This document shows positions 38,202-46,222 of a stretch of DNA of 64,000 nucleotides, piece after piece. Below the pieces are notes generated by a model that searched no databases, was not told the DNA's origin, and saw only the letters and a program-made list of their open reading frames with translations. Origin of the DNA: Spongiibacteraceae bacterium UBA5047 (lineage in GTDB: Bacteria > Pseudomonadota > Gammaproteobacteria > Pseudomonadales > Spongiibacteraceae); the NCBI GenBank assembly GCA_002415025.1, contig DIBR01000002.1, positions 1-64,000 on the forward strand. The letters are read 5' to 3'. Numbering within the stretch: the first letter of the stretch is position 1; each line of letters begins with the position of its first letter. Both the position numbers and the translations under genes were made by a program.

Positions 38202-39482
38202 ATGGCCATAGATTTTTCCATCGACCCTGACTTCCAGCAAAAGCTCGACTGGATTCGCGCGTTTATGCACGAAGACATTGAACCCTTTGCTTCGGTCTTT
38301 CGCGACGTCTCTCCCTACAACAAACAACACGCCGTGCAAGACGCCATCGTTCGTCCGCTGCAGAAAAAAGTGCAAGAGCAGGGCTTATGGGCCTGTCATC
38401 TCGGGCCGGAACTCGGTGGCCAGGGTTATGGTCAGGTCAAACTCGCGCTGATGAACGAAATACTCGGCCGCTCGCACTGGGCGCCATCAATCTTTGGTTG
38501 TCAGGCTCCCGATTCTGGCAACGCAGAAATTCTGGCGCACTACGGCACCGAGGCGCAAAAACAAGAGTTCCTGCGACCGCTGCTCGATGGCGAAATTGTG
38601 TCCACTTATTCCATGACCGAACCCCAGGGCGGAGCCGACCCGTCACTGTTTACCTGCCGCGCTGAGCGCGATGGCAGTGACTGGGTGATTAACGGCGAAA
38701 AATGGTTCGCATCCAATTACCGCTACGCCAGCTTTCTGATAGTGATGCTGGTAACAAACCCTGATGTGGATGTGTATCGCGGCTCATCCATGCTGTTAGT
38801 GCCAGCGGGTGCGCCCGGCCTGGAGCTAATCAGAAACGTGGGTGTAGAGGGTGAAAGCGAAGGCGACCACGCCTACCTGCGATTCAACAATGTGCGCGTA
38901 CCCTCCGAGAACCTGCTCGGAGAAGAAGGGCAGGGTTTTATGGTTGCGCAAACCCGCCTCGGCGGAGGCCGCCTGCACCACGGTATGCGCAGCGTGGGTA
39001 TGGCACAGCGCGCGCTGGATATGATGTGTGAGCGCGCACTGTCGCGCACCACGCGCGGCAAGCAACTGGGCAAGCATCAATCGGTGCGCGAAAAAATAGC
39101 TAACACATGGATAGAGCTGCAGCAGTTTCGCCTGCAAGTACTCTACGCCGCGTGGATCGTTGACCAATACGGCGGCAACAGCGAGCAGGCACGCCTGCAT
39201 ATTGCCGGCGTCAAAGTGGAAACGCCGAAAATACTGATTGATACCATTGGCCGCGCCATGCACTTGCACGGCGCACTCGGCATAACCTCGGAATTGCCGC
39301 TGGCGCGTAGCTGGTTGATGGCGCCGTCGCTGGGTCTGGCCGACGGCCCGACCGAGGTGCATGAGAACACGGTGGCGCGTCAGGTACTAAAACAGTACTC
39401 GCCGGTCGATACCTTGTTTCCCAGCGAGCATTTACCTTCGCGCATGGAAAAATACAAAGCGCGTTACAAAGATCTTCTGTAA
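38202..39482 (+). CDS. Acyl-CoA dehydrogenase (FadE-like), long form
   Basis: A 426-aa FAD-dependent acyl-CoA dehydrogenase. It has YSMTEPQGGADPSLF in the FAD/substrate loop, WVINGEKWFASN, FMVAQTRLGGGRLHHGMRSVG and the C-terminal GPTEVHENTVARQVL. It is somewhat longer than the classic 380-aa enzymes, like the ACAD10/11 C-terminal-domain type. It is followed 24 bases downstream by a phosphotransferase of the kind fused to ACAD domains in eukaryotic ACAD10/11. The pair therefore looks like a split ACAD10/11 system. Ribosome site AAGGA ahead of the ATG. Confidence 0.92.
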   Translation: MAIDFSIDPDFQQKLDWIRAFMHEDIEPFASVFRDVSPYNKQHAVQDAIVRPLQKKVQEQGLWACHLGPELGGQGYGQVKLALMNEILGRSHWAPSIFGCQAPDSGNAEILAHYGTEAQKQEFLRPLLDGEIVSTYSMTEPQGGADPSLFTCRAERDGSDWVINGEKWFASNYRYASFLIVMLVTNPDVDVYRGSSMLLVPAGAPGLELIRNVGVEGESEGDHAYLRFNNVRVPSENLLGEEGQGFMVAQTRLGGGRLHHGMRSVGMAQRALDMMCERALSRTTRGKQLGKHQSVREKIANTWIELQQFRLQVLYAAWIVDQYGGNSEQARLHIAGVKVETPKILIDTIGRAMHLHGALGITSELPLARSWLMAPSLGLADGPTEVHENTVARQVLKQYSPVDTLFPSEHLPSRMEKYKARYKDLL

Positions 39483-39506
39483 ACCACAATAAAAAGAGGT
39501 CTTACC

Positions 39507-40568
39507 ATGACCGTGTCATCGGCACTCCCGGATTTTGATGGCCTGCTAAACTGGAACACGCTTCACGACTGGTTGCTGTCGCGCAACTTGCCCGGCACTG
39601 GCCCCATTCTGAAAGTCGATGAACTGCCCGGCGGCTCCCAGAACCACCTGTTCCATATGGTTCGTAAAGACGGCGAGTTCGTGTTGCGCCGCCCGCCGCG
39701 TCACCTCAGAAAAAACAGCAACAAAACCATGCTGCGCGAATCGCGTTTGCTTAAGGCACTGGCCGGCAGCGACGTGCCGCATCCGCAGTTTTACGATGTG
39801 TGTGAAGACACCGATATCATCGGCGCAAATTTCTACCTTATGCAACCGCTGGCAGGCTTTGCCCCGCGCGGCCCGCTGCAGGGCCGCTATGCAACGGATG
39901 CCAGCTGGCGAACCGCCATGGGAGAGGAAATTGTTCGTGCGGCAGCGGCCATGAATGCCATCGACTACAAAGCCGTAGGTCTTGAAGATTATGGCAAGTC
40001 CGAAAACTGGCTGGAACGACAAGTGCCGCGCTGGTTGAGTCAGCTGGAAAGCTACTCGGAGATGGAGGGCTACGATGGCCCGCAGTTGCCTCATGTAGAC
40101 GCCGTAGCGAAGTGGCTGGACGACAACCGCCCCGGCGAATGCCGTATCGGTGTGATACACGGCGATTTTCAGTTTCCCAATTTAATGTTCCGTTTGGATG
40201 AGCCCTGTGTGTCCGGGATCATCGACTGGGAATTGTCGACCCTCGGCGACCCCATGCTCGATCTCGCCTGGGTGCTAACCAGCTGGAGTGAGGCGGGAGA
40301 CCCGGCCGGCAGCCCGCCCATGGTCGAGCCCTGGGACGGCTTTCTTACGCGCCAGCAGCTGATCGACCTATACGGCGAACTCACCGGCCGCGATATGAGC
40401 GTAACCCCCTGGTATTTTGTTCTGGCCTGCTTCAAATTGGGCTGCGTGCTTGAAGGCACCTATGCCCGCGCCTGCGCCGGCCTTGCGCCGATGGAATATG
40501 GCAAACCGATCCATAACTATGCGACCTGGCTGTTTAACAAGGCAGCTCAGCTAATAGGGAAAAACTAG
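39507..40568 (+). CDS. Aminoglycoside-phosphotransferase-fold kinase (ACAD10/11-like N-domain)
   Basis: A 353-aa kinase of the APH/ACAD10 group. The catalytic loop is VIHGDFQFPNLMF and the metal-binding motif is IIDWELSTLGDPMLDLAW. An N-terminal glycine-rich region GGSQNHLFHMVRKDGEFVLRRPP is present. In mammals and some bacteria this domain joins an acyl-CoA dehydrogenase and phosphorylates 4-hydroxyacyl-CoAs so that they can be dehydrogenated. Here the ACAD is the preceding gene. The pair suggests handling of a hydroxyacyl-CoA formed from the substrate; that is inferred from the family. Confidence 0.9.
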   Translation: MTVSSALPDFDGLLNWNTLHDWLLSRNLPGTGPILKVDELPGGSQNHLFHMVRKDGEFVLRRPPRHLRKNSNKTMLRESRLLKALAGSDVPHPQFYDVCEDTDIIGANFYLMQPLAGFAPRGPLQGRYATDASWRTAMGEEIVRAAAAMNAIDYKAVGLEDYGKSENWLERQVPRWLSQLESYSEMEGYDGPQLPHVDAVAKWLDDNRPGECRIGVIHGDFQFPNLMFRLDEPCVSGIIDWELSTLGDPMLDLAWVLTSWSEAGDPAGSPPMVEPWDGFLTRQQLIDLYGELTGRDMSVTPWYFVLACFKLGCVLEGTYARACAGLAPMEYGKPIHNYATWLFNKAAQLIGKN

Positions 40569-40577
40569 GGCTGCGCG

Positions 40578-41264
40578 CTATCGATAAGGATCGAAGAAAG
40601 AGTGGTTGCGGGTCGGCAAGTTAACCGAATGTCTAACCAGTATGGCGACAATCTGGGTCATGGCCTGCACCACGCCCATCTGCTCGAATTTTCGCGCATC
40701 GGTAATCACCTGCAAAGGCAGCATAACCGGGCGAACCTGCTCAAGCAGGCGTTGGCTGAACAGGATATCTTCCAGCAACTCTTCCGGAAAACCATCCAGT
40801 TTTCCGAACAGATCGCGACGTACAAACATGGCCTGGTCGCCGTAAATGATTCCGGTGATATGAAAGCGGATGTTGTGGGCAAGCGACACCAGCCTTAAGC
40901 GCCAGTCCTGCCCGGAGAAACGGTGCTTGAAGCAACCCGCCTGAATTTTACGTTGTTCGGCGCTTTCTAAAATAGCGGCCAGACCATTCTCCGGCAAAAG
41001 CGTATCGGCATGAAGGAACAGCAGCCAGTCTCCGCTTGCATGGCGGGCACCGGCATTCATCTGCCTGCCTCTGCCTCGCTCCGACTGAAGCAACTGCAGG
41101 CACGGCAGGCGGCTGCGAAAGGCGGCGACAATCGCAGCAGTGGCATCATCACTACCGCCATCAACGACGATAACTTCACGCAGATTTGGCTGTTTCTCCA
41201 GGCAGTTGAGTGTTGCGGGAAGAGCAAGCTCTTCGTTAAGTGCCGGAATTACAACGCTAATCAT
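40578..41264 (-). CDS. Family 2 glycosyltransferase (TIGR04283-like)
   Basis: A 229-aa GT2-fold protein. It begins MISVVIPALNEELALPATL, followed by VIVVDGGSDDATAAIVAAF, the acidic LFLHADTLLPENGL and ISQRLLEQV-type C-terminus. It resembles the short glycosyltransferases often found next to DUF2064 proteins (TIGR04283 group). Acceptor unknown. An ATG at 41342 would add 26 residues before the conserved start; the inner ATG at 41264 fits the family N-terminus and has a weak GGAA site. It stands alone on the minus strand inside the catabolic block and has no evident link to it. Confidence 0.85.
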   Translation of the reverse strand: MISVVIPALNEELALPATLNCLEKQPNLREVIVVDGGSDDATAAIVAAFRSRLPCLQLLQSERGRGRQMNAGARHASGDWLLFLHADTLLPENGLAAILESAEQRKIQAGCFKHRFSGQDWRLRLVSLAHNIRFHITGIIYGDQAMFVRRDLFGKLDGFPEELLEDILFSQRLLEQVRPVMLPLQVITDARKFEQMGVVQAMTQIVAILVRHSVNLPTRNHSFFDPYR

Positions 41265-41559
41265 TACGATTCCAGCAGCGCGAGGTGATGTAATGCCGGC
41301 AAAAGTTGCCTGCGACATGCGGGTTATTTCCGAGCCAGCCAATCAACCGCACAATCGCTCTCCCTGCCAGATGAGCAGCGGTGATCGCCAGAATCACCCG
41401 CGCTCTAGGTAAGTTATAGGGTTTAGTTGGGCGGGAAGGCAAGAAAGTTCCTCAGTCAGGCAAAGCGAGGCACGACCGCCGCAGCGGGGTCATGCAGAAC
41501 CTGCCCAAAAACCACGCCCGGCAGACGACCTGCGATAGTGGCATTTGCAGCTTTTGATA

Positions 41560-41573
41560 AATAGTGTACTATT
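41560..41573. promoter_or_regulatory. Palindromic operator candidate, site 2
   Basis: AATAGTGTACTATT, a 6+2+6 inverted repeat with perfect arms. It ends 42 bases ahead of the ATG of the first of two paired acyl-CoA dehydrogenase genes. This is the best copy of the four-site family at 29133, 41560, 57094 and 60419. Its position would let a bound repressor block transcription of the ACAD operon. Confidence 0.65.
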
Positions 41574-41615
41574 AGTGTCAGTCACTCATTCCTATCATAA
41601 AAAAGAGATTGGCCT

Positions 41616-42707
41616 ATGCAGTCATCGGCACAAACAGCCGACGAAGCGATCGCCCGGGAGATTGAGCGGGTCATCGCGAGCGAAGTGGACGAGCCGCGCC
41701 TGAAAGCGCTGCTGGAGTCCCCGGCCAGCTTTGACTTACCCTTGTGGAAACTTGCGGTAGAGCAGGGCTGGCCTGGTCTGTCTCTGCCTACCGACATTGG
41801 CGGCCTTGGCCTTGGCTGGCGTGATCTCGCCGAAGTTGCTCAGGTGCTGGGGCATGCGACCGTGTCGTTGCCCCTGATACAAGCAACGGTTGTAGCGCGC
41901 GTGTTAATGGCAGCCGACAACGCACAGGCTTTGCGGCCCCACGCAGACACGCTGGCTAGCGGTAATGCCATCGTCAGTGTGGCCTTGATGGAGCCGGGCG
42001 ACGCCGGGCTGGCCCCCGTTCCAAACCTGACCCTGAAAGGCGATACGCTCACTGGCGCAATTGCCTCTGCCCCCTTTGCGAATGTCGCGCAGCTTGCCCT
42101 GGTGCGGGCGCAGCGCAATGGCAAAGCCGTGCTGGCATTGGTCGAGTTGAACGAGGCAGTAACCCGCCATACCGCAGCGCTGATCGATAACGCCCGCGCA
42201 GCCGCCAGTCTGGAATTCACAGAAGCACCGGCCCTTGTTGTGGAAGGCGCAAGTGCGCTTGGCGATGTGCTCGCGCTCAGCGCGCTCATGACCGCTTTCG
42301 AGCAAATTGGTGGCGCGGCTGCCTGTCTGGAGTTAGCCAAATCCTATGCCATGGAACACAAGGCCTTCGGTCAACCGATAGGCGCCTTTCAGGCCATCAA
42401 ACACAAAATGGCCGATATCTACACCGCCATCGAAATTGCCAGAGGCTGTGCGCTCGAAGCCCTGCAAGAACTGGAACAGGGCTCGCTGTCACTTGAGGCC
42501 ACAGCAGCGGCGCGCATCAGTGCGAGTCGGGCCTACGATTTTGCGGCGCAGGAAGCCATTCAGACACACGGCGGTATGGGCATTACCTGGGAGGGCTTTT
42601 TGCATCATCACTATCGTCGTGCCCGCAGCCTGGCGCTGGAGTTGGGGTCTACCGCTTACTGGCGCAACCTGCTGATCGACCAACTGGTGGCAGGAGCAAA
42701 GGTATGA
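41616..42707 (+). CDS. Acyl-CoA dehydrogenase, partner subunit of a paired enzyme
   Basis: A 363-aa acyl-CoA dehydrogenase-fold protein. It has the middle FAD loop in reduced form, a conserved C-terminal half (AKSYAMEHKAFGQPIGAFQA and QTHGGMGITWEGFLHHHYRRA), and a divergent N-terminal half. The start of the next ACAD gene overlaps its stop (ATGA). Such adjacent unequal ACADs form alpha2-beta2 heterotetramers in steroid and bile-acid side-chain degradation, as in ChsE1-ChsE2. The catalytic base is probably supplied by the partner or by a single site; this was not resolved by eye. Confidence 0.88.
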   Translation: MQSSAQTADEAIAREIERVIASEVDEPRLKALLESPASFDLPLWKLAVEQGWPGLSLPTDIGGLGLGWRDLAEVAQVLGHATVSLPLIQATVVARVLMAADNAQALRPHADTLASGNAIVSVALMEPGDAGLAPVPNLTLKGDTLTGAIASAPFANVAQLALVRAQRNGKAVLALVELNEAVTRHTAALIDNARAAASLEFTEAPALVVEGASALGDVLALSALMTAFEQIGGAAACLELAKSYAMEHKAFGQPIGAFQAIKHKMADIYTAIEIARGCALEALQELEQGSLSLEATAAARISASRAYDFAAQEAIQTHGGMGITWEGFLHHHYRRARSLALELGSTAYWRNLLIDQLVAGAKV

Positions 42708-43882
42708 ACCCGGAACTGGATCAATACCGGGAGGAATGTCGGGCCTGGTTAAACGAAAACGCCCGCCACTGCCTCTTGCAAGACGGCATGACGCTGGATG
42801 AAGAAATAGCGCTGGCAAGAAAGTGGCAGGCACTCAAAGCCGACGCCGGATATGCGGCCATTACCCTGCCATGTGAATACGGCGGTGCCGGTAAAAGCGA
42901 GTTGCATAAAATTGTTTTCAGCGAAGAAGAAATGCAACACCGGGTGCCGCGCCAGTATTTTATTATCAGCCTCAGCAATGCCCTGCCCACCTTTTTGCAT
43001 TACGGCCAATCCAATGAACTGAAATGCGAGCTGGGGCCAAAAGCGGTGCGCGGCGAGCAACTGTGGTGCCAGATGTTTTCCGAACCCGGCGCGGGCTCCG
43101 ACCTCGCAGCGGTGCGCACCAAAGCCGAGAAAGACGGCGACGACTGGATAATCAACGGCCAGAAACTCTGGACAAGCTGGGCGCAAATAGCCGATTGGGG
43201 GGTAATTCTCACCCGCACAGATCCAACCGTGCCCAAGCACAAAGGCCTCAGTTACTTTTTTGTGAATATGAAATCGCCGGGCATAGAAGTGCGCACGCTC
43301 AAGCGCTTTACCGGTGACCAGGATCTGAATGAAGTCTTCTTCAACGACGTGCGCATTCCCGATAGCCAACGCCTTGGCGAGGTGAATGGCGGCTTTATGG
43401 TGGCCATTCACACCCTGATGATGGAGCGCTACGCGGTTAGCAGCGTGAACGCACCGTTAGACGAGATTATCGAACTCGCAAAAAACACAAAGGTCGGTGG
43501 CGAACCCGCCATCCACGACAGTGCAATTCGTGAAACCATCGCCGACACCTTTATTGAACAACAGGGGCTGCGCAATATTCACCGCCGCGCGGTGCAAGCC
43601 ATTTCCGACGGCGGTTCGCCCGGCCCGGAAGGCGCCATTCGCAAATTGTTAATGGGTGAGTCACTGCTGCGCGCCGGCAAGCTCGCCATGGATTTGCTCG
43701 GCGCAGAAGGCTTGCGCGCAGGCAGCTACAACCGCTTTGCAAAGTCCTGGTTGAATGCGCCGGTACTGCGCATTGCCGGCGGCACCGACGAGGTGCTGAA
43801 AAATACCGTAGCAGAAAGAATTCTGGGTTTACCTCAGGAAATGAGGCCAGACAAAGGCAAAGCTTTTAACGAATTGCCTTAG
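42704..43882 (+). CDS. Acyl-CoA dehydrogenase, second subunit of a paired enzyme
   Basis: A 392-aa acyl-CoA dehydrogenase with canonical parts: WCQMFSEPGAGSDLAAVRT, DDWIINGQKLWTSWAQIADW, DQDLNEVFFNDVRIP and GGTDEVLKNTVAERILGLP. Translation is coupled to the preceding ACAD gene by a 4-base overlap. Together they fit the heteromeric ACADs acting on bulky CoA thioesters such as steroid side chains. A palindrome at 41560 sits upstream of the pair. Followed by a long inverted repeat and an amidohydrolase gene. Confidence 0.92.
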   Translation: MNPELDQYREECRAWLNENARHCLLQDGMTLDEEIALARKWQALKADAGYAAITLPCEYGGAGKSELHKIVFSEEEMQHRVPRQYFIISLSNALPTFLHYGQSNELKCELGPKAVRGEQLWCQMFSEPGAGSDLAAVRTKAEKDGDDWIINGQKLWTSWAQIADWGVILTRTDPTVPKHKGLSYFFVNMKSPGIEVRTLKRFTGDQDLNEVFFNDVRIPDSQRLGEVNGGFMVAIHTLMMERYAVSSVNAPLDEIIELAKNTKVGGEPAIHDSAIRETIADTFIEQQGLRNIHRRAVQAISDGGSPGPEGAIRKLLMGESLLRAGKLAMDLLGAEGLRAGSYNRFAKSWLNAPVLRIAGGTDEVLKNTVAERILGLPQEMRPDKGKAFNELP

Positions 43883-43889
43883 ATATTAC

Positions 43890-44033
43890 CCCTTCTCCCT
43901 CTGGGACAATCCCACCGGGTTTGGGCGCCGGAGCTTGCGACGGCGGGGCACAGCCCCGAGCAACGCGAGTCAGAAGGATGGGATGAGGGTAGCGCAATTC
44001 CCTCACCCTGACCCTCTCCCAGAGGGAGAGGGG
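43890..44033. repeat. Dispersed CCCTCTCCC-type repeat with long inverted arms
   Basis: Arms at 43890-43906 and 44018-44033 are near-perfect complements (CCCTCTGGG/CCCAGAGGG core) around 110 bases. The interior holds TCACCCT and GGGTTTGGGCGCC-type sequence. A shorter relative is at 50091-50111. This is the common proteobacterial REP-like class. It fills the gap between the ACAD pair and the amidohydrolase. Confidence 0.65.
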
Positions 44034-44067
44034 ATCGAAACGTAAAGAACCTAGCAGGAGATCTGTC

Positions 44068-45273
44068 ATGAGTGCTGCATTGAAGCAAAAACTGAACTAC
44101 CCCGTGTATGACGCGGACAACCACCTTTACGAACCGCCCGAAGCATTTCTGCGACACCTGCCCAAGCAGTTCAAACGCGATTTTCGCTACGTTGAAATAG
44201 AAGGCAGAATCAAACTGCTGGTCGACGGTATTCTCTCCGAATACATTCCCAACCCCACCTTTGAGGTGGTGGCGGCGCCCGGTTCCCACGAGAGTTATTA
44301 CCGCGCCAAAAACCCGGAAGGTAAAAGCCTGCGCGAAATTACCGGCAAGCCGTTGAAGCCGGTTCCCGATGCCTTTTTCCATCCCAAAGACCGACTCAAA
44401 ATCATGGACGAGCAGGGCGTGCATGCGGTTACGATTTTCCCGACCCTTGCCTCAGTGGTGGAGGAGCGCCTGAAACACAAACCGGAATCCATAGCGGCGC
44501 TGTTTCATTCAATGAATCAGTGGATACTCGACGAGTGGGGTTTCAGCTATCAGGACCGTATGTTCCCGGTGCCCTTTGTGAATCTGGCTGACGTCGATGC
44601 AGCGGTGGCCGAACTGGAATTCATACTGAAAAACGGCGGCAAGATGGTTGGCATTCGCCCGGCGCCGGTGCCCGGTGTTCACGGTGGCCGCTCACCCGGC
44701 TTCAAGGAGTTCGATCCGTTCTGGGCGCGCGCCGCCGAGGCGGGCATCCCTGTCATGCTGCACGCATCGGATTCAGGCTACGACTTTATCAGCCGCCTGT
44801 GGACCAGCGGCAACAAGGAATACCTGCCCTTTGAAATGGATGCCTTCCGCAGCTGTGTCAGCCCCGGCGGGCGCGCTATATCCGATGCCATTTCCGCCAT
44901 TATCTGTCACGGCGTTTTTGAGCGGCATCCCAATGTGCGTATAGCCTCGGTTGAAAACGGCTCGAAATGGGTGGCGCCCTTGCTCGACACCTACAAGCAC
45001 GCACACGGCCAGATGCCGCAGGCCTTCAAGAAGCATCCGGTGGATCAGTTCCACAAGCATGTGTTTGTGGCGCCGTTTTATGAAGAGTCCATTCCCGACT
45101 TGCTGAAGTGCATGCCGGCAGAGCGCATTATGTTTGGTAGCGACTTCCCTCATGCAGAAGGTTTGGCAAACCCGCTGGATTTTGTGAATGAACTGGAAGG
45201 TCTCGACGATGCGACCATTCAGAAAATCATGAGCAGCAATATGAAGGGCTTGCTCGAAGGTGTGCGCGACTAG
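44068..45273 (+). CDS. Amidohydrolase-2 family metal-dependent hydrolase or decarboxylase
   Basis: A 401-aa TIM-barrel enzyme. The N-terminal metal motif YDADNHLYEPPEAF is present, with VMLHASDSGYDF and GSKWVAPLLDTYKHA in the barrel and the terminal FGSDFPHAEGL aspartate. The group includes ACMSD-type decarboxylases and hydrolases of ring-cleavage products. Relatives are frequent in steroid and cyclic-compound clusters of marine gammaproteobacteria. Unlike the family member at 32019, its metal ligands look intact. It is related in type to the 60508 gene. Exact reaction unknown. Confidence 0.87.
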   Translation: MSAALKQKLNYPVYDADNHLYEPPEAFLRHLPKQFKRDFRYVEIEGRIKLLVDGILSEYIPNPTFEVVAAPGSHESYYRAKNPEGKSLREITGKPLKPVPDAFFHPKDRLKIMDEQGVHAVTIFPTLASVVEERLKHKPESIAALFHSMNQWILDEWGFSYQDRMFPVPFVNLADVDAAVAELEFILKNGGKMVGIRPAPVPGVHGGRSPGFKEFDPFWARAAEAGIPVMLHASDSGYDFISRLWTSGNKEYLPFEMDAFRSCVSPGGRAISDAISAIICHGVFERHPNVRIASVENGSKWVAPLLDTYKHAHGQMPQAFKKHPVDQFHKHVFVAPFYEESIPDLLKCMPAERIMFGSDFPHAEGLANPLDFVNELEGLDDATIQKIMSSNMKGLLEGVRD

Positions 45274-45282
45274 TACCGTATA

Positions 45283-45348
45283 TTCGCCTGCAGGGCAGGC
45301 TCCTACAACGCTCGGCTGATCTTTGTGGGAGCCTGCCCTGCAGGCGAA
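45283..45348. repeat. Perfect 21-bp inverted repeat (REP/BIME-like)
   Basis: Arms 45283-45303 and 45328-45348 are exact complements around a 24-base loop, with core GCCTGCAGGGCAGGC. One or both arms also occur in each unit of the tandem array at 37567-38156 and at about 38164-38182, and in weaker form at about 36832-36848. It could act as an mRNA-stabilising or terminating hairpin between the amidohydrolase and the SDR. Confidence 0.8.
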
Positions 45349-45391
45349 CCCACTATCATTGCACGCACATGTAAAAATTGAAGGAGCAATC

Positions 45392-46165
45392 ATGGAACTG
45401 AAAGACAAAGTCGCCATCGTTACCGGCGGCGCGTCGGGCCTCGGCAAGGCAACGGTCAAACGCCTGATCGGCGCTGGCGCCAAAGCGGTTATTTTCGATA
45501 TCAACGAAGAAAACGCGGCCAAAACCATCAACGAAGTTGGCGAGAACAATTGCCTGTTCGTCAAAGTGGATGTCACCAGCGAAGAGTCGGTGCAGGCGGG
45601 CATTGCTGCCGCCAAAGAAAAATTCGGCGGCATTCACATTTGTGTCAACTGCGCCGGCAGCGGCGATGCAGCGCGAACCGTCGGCAAAAATGGCCCCTTT
45701 CCGCTCGACCGCTTTGAGTGGATTATCAAACTCAACCTGATCGGCACCTTTAACGTATTGCGTTTGTGCGCTGCAGAAATGCAGAACAACACGCCGGTTT
45801 CGGCTGACGGCGAGCGCGGCGTGATTGTGAACACCGGGTCGGTTGCCGGTATCGACGGCCAAATCGGTCAGGCGGCCTACTCGGCGAGCAAAGCCGGTGT
45901 TATCGGCATGACCCTGCCCATTGCCCGAGACCTAGGCAAAATCGGTGTGCGCATCAATACCATTTGCCCCGGCATTATGGAGACAGAACTGTTTGCACTG
46001 GTGCCCGATGATATGCGCAAGGGTCTGGAAGCCAATGCCCAGTTTCCGCATCGACTCGGCCAGCCCGACGAGTTTGCGCATCTGGTGCAGCATATCTGCG
46101 AAAACGGCTATATGAACGGCGAAACCATTCGTCTCGACGCCGCCATGCGTATGCCACCGCGTTAA
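45392..46165 (+). CDS. SDR of the 3-hydroxyacyl-CoA dehydrogenase type II (HSD10-like) group
   Basis: A 257-aa classical SDR. Cofactor motif AIVTGGASGLGKATVKRL; acidic FDINEEN after strand 2, favouring NAD; INTGSVAGIDGQIGQAAYSASK with the catalytic Ser, Tyr and Lys. The extended AARTVGKNGPFPLDRFEW insertion is typical of HSD17B10-like enzymes that oxidise 3-hydroxyacyl-CoA or hydroxysteroids. The ATG at 45392 has an AAGGAG site; the 45323 start would run into the repeat. It probably serves the beta-oxidation cycle of the block. Confidence 0.9.
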   Translation: MELKDKVAIVTGGASGLGKATVKRLIGAGAKAVIFDINEENAAKTINEVGENNCLFVKVDVTSEESVQAGIAAAKEKFGGIHICVNCAGSGDAARTVGKNGPFPLDRFEWIIKLNLIGTFNVLRLCAAEMQNNTPVSADGERGVIVNTGSVAGIDGQIGQAAYSASKAGVIGMTLPIARDLGKIGVRINTICPGIMETELFALVPDDMRKGLEANAQFPHRLGQPDEFAHLVQHICENGYMNGETIRLDAAMRMPPR

Positions 46166-46222
46166 CCTGTTCTACGCGGGCGCAGTGCGCCCGCGCCCTT
46201 CATCCGGCTTCGGGAATACTCA

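Noticed and set aside
41257..41442. 61-aa minus-strand frame just ahead of the glycosyltransferase
   Set aside because: Different frame from the glycosyltransferase, no family recognised; composition is gene-like but evidence is too thin to call. The rest of 41265-41559 shows nothing.
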